Source: JBGOUJ01 sp041477005
Lineage (GTDB): Bacteria > Acidobacteriota > Terriglobia > Bryobacterales > JACQDG01
Reading direction: 5' to 3'
Length of the DNA: 20,640 nt
NCBI GenBank assembly: GCA_041477005.1
Contig: JBGOUJ010000059.1
Location: 1-20,640, forward strand
Both the position numbers and the translations under genes were made by a program. Below the pieces are notes generated by a model that was given only the letters and a program-made list of their open reading frames with translations, was not told the origin of the DNA and made no database searches. Positions 17,653 to 20,640 of this stretch are shown piece by piece (the first letter of the stretch is position 1; every line of letters starts with the position of its first letter).

Positions 17653-17673
17653 GATCGTGGATCGTGGATCGTG
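17653..17673. repeat. Exact triple heptamer GATCGTG
   Basis: Three exact tandem copies of GATCGTG lie in the 214-bp gap between the cyclase-fold gene and the PLP enzyme gene. No inverted partner array is visible nearby. Nothing else could be supported in 17615-17828. Confidence 0.7.
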
Positions 17674-17828
17674 GGCCGGTGCCGCCTGAGCGCACGCTCG
17701 TGGTCGGCGACAGCGGCGTCGAAGTGCCGCTTTCGTGATGGAAGAGCTGGAGTGGCCGCGAAACTGACGGAGCAGCCCCACACCCGGAACGCCGTCCCAC
17801 CTGTGATAAGCTGGCGGTGTCCTGGCCT

Positions 17829-18923
17829 ATGCATATTTCCGAGCTTGAGACGCCGGCTCTGCTGATCGATCTGGACCGCATGGAGCGCAACCTGTGCCGC
17901 GTGGCCCAGTACGCCAAGGAGCACGAGCTGCGTTTGCGTCCTCACACCAAGACTCACAAGACCCCCGCGATCGGCAAGAAGCAGATCGAGCTGGGGGCAG
18001 TCGGCCTGACCGTGGCCAAAGTTGGGGAAGCCGAGGTTATGCTCGCGAGCGGCAGCCCCGACCTGTTGGTGGCCTATCCGGTCATCGGCCAAGGCAAGCT
18101 GCGCCGGCTGATGGAAGTGGCCCGGAAGACCAAGGTCACCGTGGCGCTCGACAGCATCCAGGCGGCGCGCCAGCTCTCGGATGCCGCCCGCGCGGCGCGG
18201 GTGTCGATCGACGTGCTGGTCGAAGCCGACGTGGGGATGCACCGTTGCGGCGTAGCGATCGGCGAGGAACTGCTGACGCTCGCCCGAGGCGTGGCCCGCC
18301 TGCCGCGCTTGAGCCTGGAAGGCGTGGCGTTCTACCCCGGTCACATCCGCGCGGCGTCGGAGGAAAACCAGCGGCTGCTCGACCAGCTCACCGCCGATGT
18401 GCAGCAGATCGTCGAGGATTTCCACAAGGCCGACTTGCCGCTCAAGATCCTTAGCGCCGGCTCGACGCCCCTGCTGTTTCAGTCGCACGAGTTTCCCGGC
18501 ATCAACGAGATCCGCCCGGGCACATATGTGTTCAACGACATCAATTGCGTGCGCAGCGGGGTCGCCACCTGGGACGACTGCGCCGTCACCATCATGACCT
18601 CGGTGGTCTCGAACGCGCGACCGGGCTACATCATCATCGACGGCGGCTCGAAGACTTTCTCCTCCGACCGCCTGGCCGGCTCGAACGAACTGACCTTCGG
18701 CCACACCATTGAAGCGCCGGAAGCGGTATTCTTCAACATGAACGAGGAGCACGGTTACCTGGACACACGCAAGTGCGAGCGGGACTTTCAGATCGGCGAC
18801 CGGTTGCGCCTGGTGCCCAACCATGTCTGCGTGGCCATGAACTTGCACGAACAGGTCTACGGGATTCGCGGGGAAGAAGTCGAGCAGGTGTGGCGCGTGG
18901 AAGGCCGCGGCAAGCTGCAGTAG
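17829..18923 (+). CDS. Fold-type III PLP enzyme, D-threonine aldolase/D-serine dehydratase family
   Basis: The 364-residue enzyme belongs to the alanine-racemase-like (fold-type III) PLP family that includes D-threonine aldolase, D-serine dehydratase and D-3-hydroxyaspartate dehydratase. Visible are ETPALLIDLDRMERNL at the N-terminus, RPHTKTHKTP (37-46, with the expected PLP lysine at Lys41), LVEADVGMHRCG, AFYPGHIRA, SAGSTP and EIRPGTYVFND. The metal site is PNHVCVAMNLHE with His332 and Cys334, as in zinc- or manganese-dependent members. It would cleave or dehydrate a D-beta-hydroxy amino acid in the cytoplasm. The adjacent ridA suggests a dehydratase that releases an enamine. The ATG at 17829 fits the family N-terminus; a GTG at 17817 is the alternative. 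No strong Shine-Dalgarno is present. Substrate and reaction cannot be settled from sequence. Confidence 0.9.
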   Translation: MHISELETPALLIDLDRMERNLCRVAQYAKEHELRLRPHTKTHKTPAIGKKQIELGAVGLTVAKVGEAEVMLASGSPDLLVAYPVIGQGKLRRLMEVARKTKVTVALDSIQAARQLSDAARAARVSIDVLVEADVGMHRCGVAIGEELLTLARGVARLPRLSLEGVAFYPGHIRAASEENQRLLDQLTADVQQIVEDFHKADLPLKILSAGSTPLLFQSHEFPGINEIRPGTYVFNDINCVRSGVATWDDCAVTIMTSVVSNARPGYIIIDGGSKTFSSDRLAGSNELTFGHTIEAPEAVFFNMNEEHGYLDTRKCERDFQIGDRLRLVPNHVCVAMNLHEQVYGIRGEEVEQVWRVEGRGKLQ

Positions 18924-18928
18924 GGAAG

Positions 18929-19022
18929 CCAGGAGTCAGAAGACAGAAGTCGGAACAAAATCGCCAGGAGCACGGAGCGCATTCTGGCTTCTGACTTCTG
19001 TTGCCCGACCAGGAGCCAGGAG
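18929..19022. repeat. Heptamer arrays, family 2 (YCAGRAG and its complement), between the PLP enzyme gene and ridA
   Basis: Tandem 7-bp units run ccaggag, tcagaag, acagaag, tcggaac (18929-18956), then ccaggag, cacggag (18964-18977). Inverted units attctgg, cttctga, cttctgt follow (18981-19001), and ccaggag, ccaggag close the array (19009-19022). The array starts 5 bp after the upstream stop. Its last copy contains AGGAG, 8 bp before the ridA ATG. Confidence 0.8.
19018..19022 (+). promoter_or_regulatory. Shine-Dalgarno of ridA supplied by the repeat
   Basis: AGGAG lies 8 bp upstream of ATG 19031 and belongs to the last CCAGGAG heptamer. It decides the start over a TTG at 19001, which sits inside the repeat array. 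Confidence 0.7.
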
Positions 19023-19030
19023 AAAATCGG

Positions 19031-19417
19031 ATGCTTGAAAGAATCGTTGCGCCTGGGGCGGCCACTCCCCGGGGCCCGTATTCCCATGCGGTGCGGGCGG
19101 GTGACTTCATTTATGTTTCCGGCCAGGGGCCTCTCGATCCGGCCACCAATTCCTTCCAGCTCGGCGACGTGGCCAGCGAAACGCGCCTCACGCTGGAGAA
19201 CGTCCGCCGGATTCTGCGCGCCTGCGGCGCCGATATGGAGGACGTCGTCAAGTGCTCGGTGTTCCTGACCGACATCAAGGATTTCGCCGCCATGAACCCG
19301 GTCTACGCCGAGTTTTTCGGCAACATCCGGCCGGCGCGGACCACCGTCCAGGCCGTGCTGCCCGGCCGCGATACCAAAGTCGAGATTGACTGCGTGGCTT
19401 ACAAACCCCCAAAATAG
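19031..19417 (+). CDS. ridA: RidA family enamine/imine deaminase
   Basis: RidA hydrolyses reactive enamine and imine intermediates (such as 2-aminoacrylate) released by PLP enzymes, in the cytoplasm as a trimer. The 128-residue protein has the family pattern: GPYSHAVRAGDFIYVSGQ near the N-terminus, ETRLTLENVRRIL, GADMEDVVKCSVFLTDI, and the signature NIRPARTTVQAVLPGRD with the key Arg103, then VEIDCVAYK with Glu118. These residues match the catalytic Arg and Glu of characterised RidA. The ATG at 19031 has AGGAG at 8 bp, derived from the repeat array that fills the spacer. It follows the fold-type III PLP gene by 107 bp on the same strand, which fits a partnership, since such dehydratases produce enamines. 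Confidence 0.95.
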   Translation: MLERIVAPGAATPRGPYSHAVRAGDFIYVSGQGPLDPATNSFQLGDVASETRLTLENVRRILRACGADMEDVVKCSVFLTDIKDFAAMNPVYAEFFGNIRPARTTVQAVLPGRDTKVEIDCVAYKPPK

Positions 19418-19442
19418 GCCCGTTTCGCGCCGGGAGGTGGCG

Positions 19443-19502
19443 GTGTTCCGAGGGATCTTCGCTGTTCTGGCCGGATACTTCGGGACGGCGGTCGCTCGGT
19501 GA
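19443..19502 (+). CDS. Possible 19-residue leader ORF coupled to the hydrolase gene
   Basis: A GTG at 19443 preceded by GGAGGT (19433-19438) opens a short frame encoding MFRGIFAVLAGYFGTAVAR, mostly hydrophobic. Its TGA (19500-19502) overlaps the hydrolase start as GTGA. A GTG at 19437 is in the same frame. It could couple translation of the next gene or encode a tiny membrane peptide, but it could also be chance. Confidence 0.25.
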   Translation: MFRGIFAVLAGYFGTAVAR

Positions 19503-20176
19503 GCACCGTCCAGGCGTTTGTCGAAAAGCACCCGGAAGGCCCCTCCGTCCGAGGATTTCTGCACCAGCCCGCCGTTGCCTCCGGCCATGCGGTGGTCCTC
19601 AGCCATGGCGCCGGGTCGAACAGCCGGGCGCCGCTGCTGGTTGCGGTTTCGGAGGCGCTCACCGAGGCGGGATTTGCCGTGCTGCGCTGCGACCTGCCCT
19701 TTCGGCAGGCGCGGCCGAAGGGGCCGCCTGCCGGCAGCGCGGCGCTCGACCGCGAAGGTCTGCGACGGGCGGTTTTGGCCGTGCGCCGAATTGCCGCCGG
19801 GCGCGTCCTTCTGGGCGGCCACTCCTACGGCGGACGGCAGGCCAGCCTGCTCGCGGCCTCCGACCCGGCGGTAGCCGACGGTCTGCTGCTGCTCTCCTAC
19901 CCCCTGCACCCGCCGCAGAATCCAGTCCAACTCCGCACCGCTCACTTGCCCCAGCTCCGGACGCCGGCCCTGTTTGTTCACGGCTCGCGCGATCCGTTCG
20001 GATCGCTTGAGGAAATGCGCGCGGCGCTGGCGTTGATCCCGGCGGCGACGGAGCTGGCGGCGATCGACGGCTCGGCGCACGATCTGCCGCCGCAGCGGGC
20101 GGCCGAGACGGTCGGAAGCTACTTCGGGAACCCGGCCGGGTTCAAGCCGGGGACGATCTTCAGCGCGTTCTTGTAG
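19499..20176 (+). CDS. Alpha/beta hydrolase (KANL3/Tex30 or dienelactone-hydrolase-like)
   Basis: The 225-residue protein has a complete alpha/beta-hydrolase triad: nucleophile Ser109 in LLGGHSYGGRQAS, acid Asp165 in FVHGSRDPFG, and base His194 in IDGSAHDLP. The oxyanion region is VVLSHGAGSNSRAPLL (33-48). The substrate is unknown; the small size and SHGAGSN motif recall the KANL3/Tex30-like hydrolases, which are generally uncharacterised in bacteria. The frame begins at GTG 19499, because no ATG lies upstream in frame near it. No typical Shine-Dalgarno is seen, and a 19-residue ORF ends in the GTGA overlap. Its last 58 bp overlap the 3' end of the amidohydrolase gene on the other strand. It sits 81 bp downstream of ridA in the same orientation. 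Confidence 0.82.
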   Translation: MSTVQAFVEKHPEGPSVRGFLHQPAVASGHAVVLSHGAGSNSRAPLLVAVSEALTEAGFAVLRCDLPFRQARPKGPPAGSAALDREGLRRAVLAVRRIAAGRVLLGGHSYGGRQASLLAASDPAVADGLLLLSYPLHPPQNPVQLRTAHLPQLRTPALFVHGSRDPFGSLEEMRAALALIPAATELAAIDGSAHDLPPQRAAETVGSYFGNPAGFKPGTIFSAFL

Positions 20177-20640
20177 TAGAGCTTCTGCAATACTTCGTCG
20201 GGCAGGCCCAGGCCGTACATCTGCCAGAAGGCGTGGTACTTTCGATAGTAGTCGAAGTACTCGTCGCGGGTCTCGAACACTCGAAAGTAGTACACATACT
20301 CACTGGGGGCGTAGATGTCCTTGCCGAACAACACCCGGTCCTGGTATTTGATCAGCCAGTCGCGGGCGGTGAACGGCTGGCGGCCGAAGTCGTAAAGCAC
20401 GGCGGCGCACTCGCCATAGACGTTGGGCAGCCGGTCGAGCAGCTTGCCCAGGGCCGCCAGGTCGTTGGCCATCCAGCCCATATGGGCGGCGATGAAGATG
20501 GTCTTGGGGTGTTTGGCAAAAAGCCGGTCGCGCTCGGCCATGAGGGCTTCCCAGGTCGGGTAGCGGTCCGGCGGGCGCGCCCGGTTGGGATGCGTTTTCA
20601 GCTCCAGCCACCGCTCGTTGTATTTGTCGATGGGCTGGAA
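20119..20640 (-). CDS. Amidohydrolase family protein, N-terminus beyond the window
   Basis: The minus-strand frame is open from the window edge to a TAG at 20119-20121, giving 173 C-terminal residues of a TIM-barrel metal-dependent hydrolase of the amidohydrolase_2 type. The conserved HPKTIFIAAHMGWMANDL has the histidine expected to bind metal, and RVLFGKDIY carries the aspartate of the usual FGTD motif, with Thr replaced by Lys. The ending (LPDEVLQKLYYKNALKIV) is the common helix that closes these proteins. The substrate and the N-terminal HXH metal motif are not visible. It runs convergent to the hydrolase, and the two coding ends overlap by 58 bp. Confidence 0.85.
   Translation of the reverse strand, partial: FQPIDKYNERWLELKTHPNRARPPDRYPTWEALMAERDRLFAKHPKTIFIAAHMGWMANDLAALGKLLDRLPNVYGECAAVLYDFGRQPFTARDWLIKYQDRVLFGKDIYAPSEYVYYFRVFETRDEYFDYYRKYHAFWQMYGLGLPDEVLQKLYYKNALKIVPGLNPAGFPK

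Noticed and set aside
17653..17673. Iterons of a replication origin
   Set aside because: Only three units, no replication gene and no AT-rich region nearby; better explained as a short heptamer repeat.
17199..18848. 549-residue minus-strand ORF
   Set aside because: Antisense to the cyclase-fold and PLP enzyme genes, which carry clear motifs, and it crosses the gap between them without recognisable domains.

Overview
The window looks like a chromosomal segment of a high-GC member of the Acidobacteriota, most like Bryobacterales/Solibacter. This rests on inference from gene content: secreted FG-GAP/VCBS proteins with ASPIC/UnbV ends, tetratricopeptide (TPR) and ankyrin proteins for export, a heme-bearing terpene-cyclase-fold protein, the futalosine menaquinone route, and small interspersed repeats between genes. 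No rRNA, tRNA, phage, transposase or CRISPR was seen.

Layout. Positions 1-500 hold the start of a SAM methyltransferase (minus, cut by the window edge). 729-2658 is a minus-strand mqnA-mqnC pair for menaquinone synthesis. Divergent from it on the plus strand are dprA (2855-4072) and topA (4170-6617). Next comes a Phd/RelE-type toxin-antitoxin pair (6797-7395) with a palindromic operator candidate. The minus strand from 15000 down to 7398 is one three-gene unit joined by two ATGA stop/start overlaps. It encodes a 1041-residue TPR/VCBS/UnbV exported protein, a membrane-anchored pentaheme cytochrome c with a TPR tail, and a second VCBS/UnbV exported protein. Divergent from it are a small conserved hypothetical gene (15100-15372), then an exported ankyrin protein and an exported single-heme protein with a squalene-cyclase-like fold (15555-17614). 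The right end has a fold-type III PLP enzyme (D-threonine aldolase/D-serine dehydratase family) followed by RidA, an alpha/beta hydrolase, and a convergent partial amidohydrolase that runs off the window.

How it fits together. MqnA and MqnC make menaquinone, and the pentaheme operon and the heme/ankyrin pair are extracytoplasmic redox candidates, so the window may contribute to quinone-linked respiration; the link is inference. The PLP enzyme and RidA probably form a metabolic pair, because RidA hydrolyses the enamines that PLP dehydratases release.

The most unusual non-coding feature is a set of short interspersed repeats. Three unrelated 7-bp tandem families occur, two of them arranged as inverted arms. 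They overlap the mqnA stop, abut the topA start and supply the ridA ribosome binding site. A fourth element with a 10-bp period lies inside the signal-peptide region of a VCBS gene. No intergenic stretch exceeds 300 bases.
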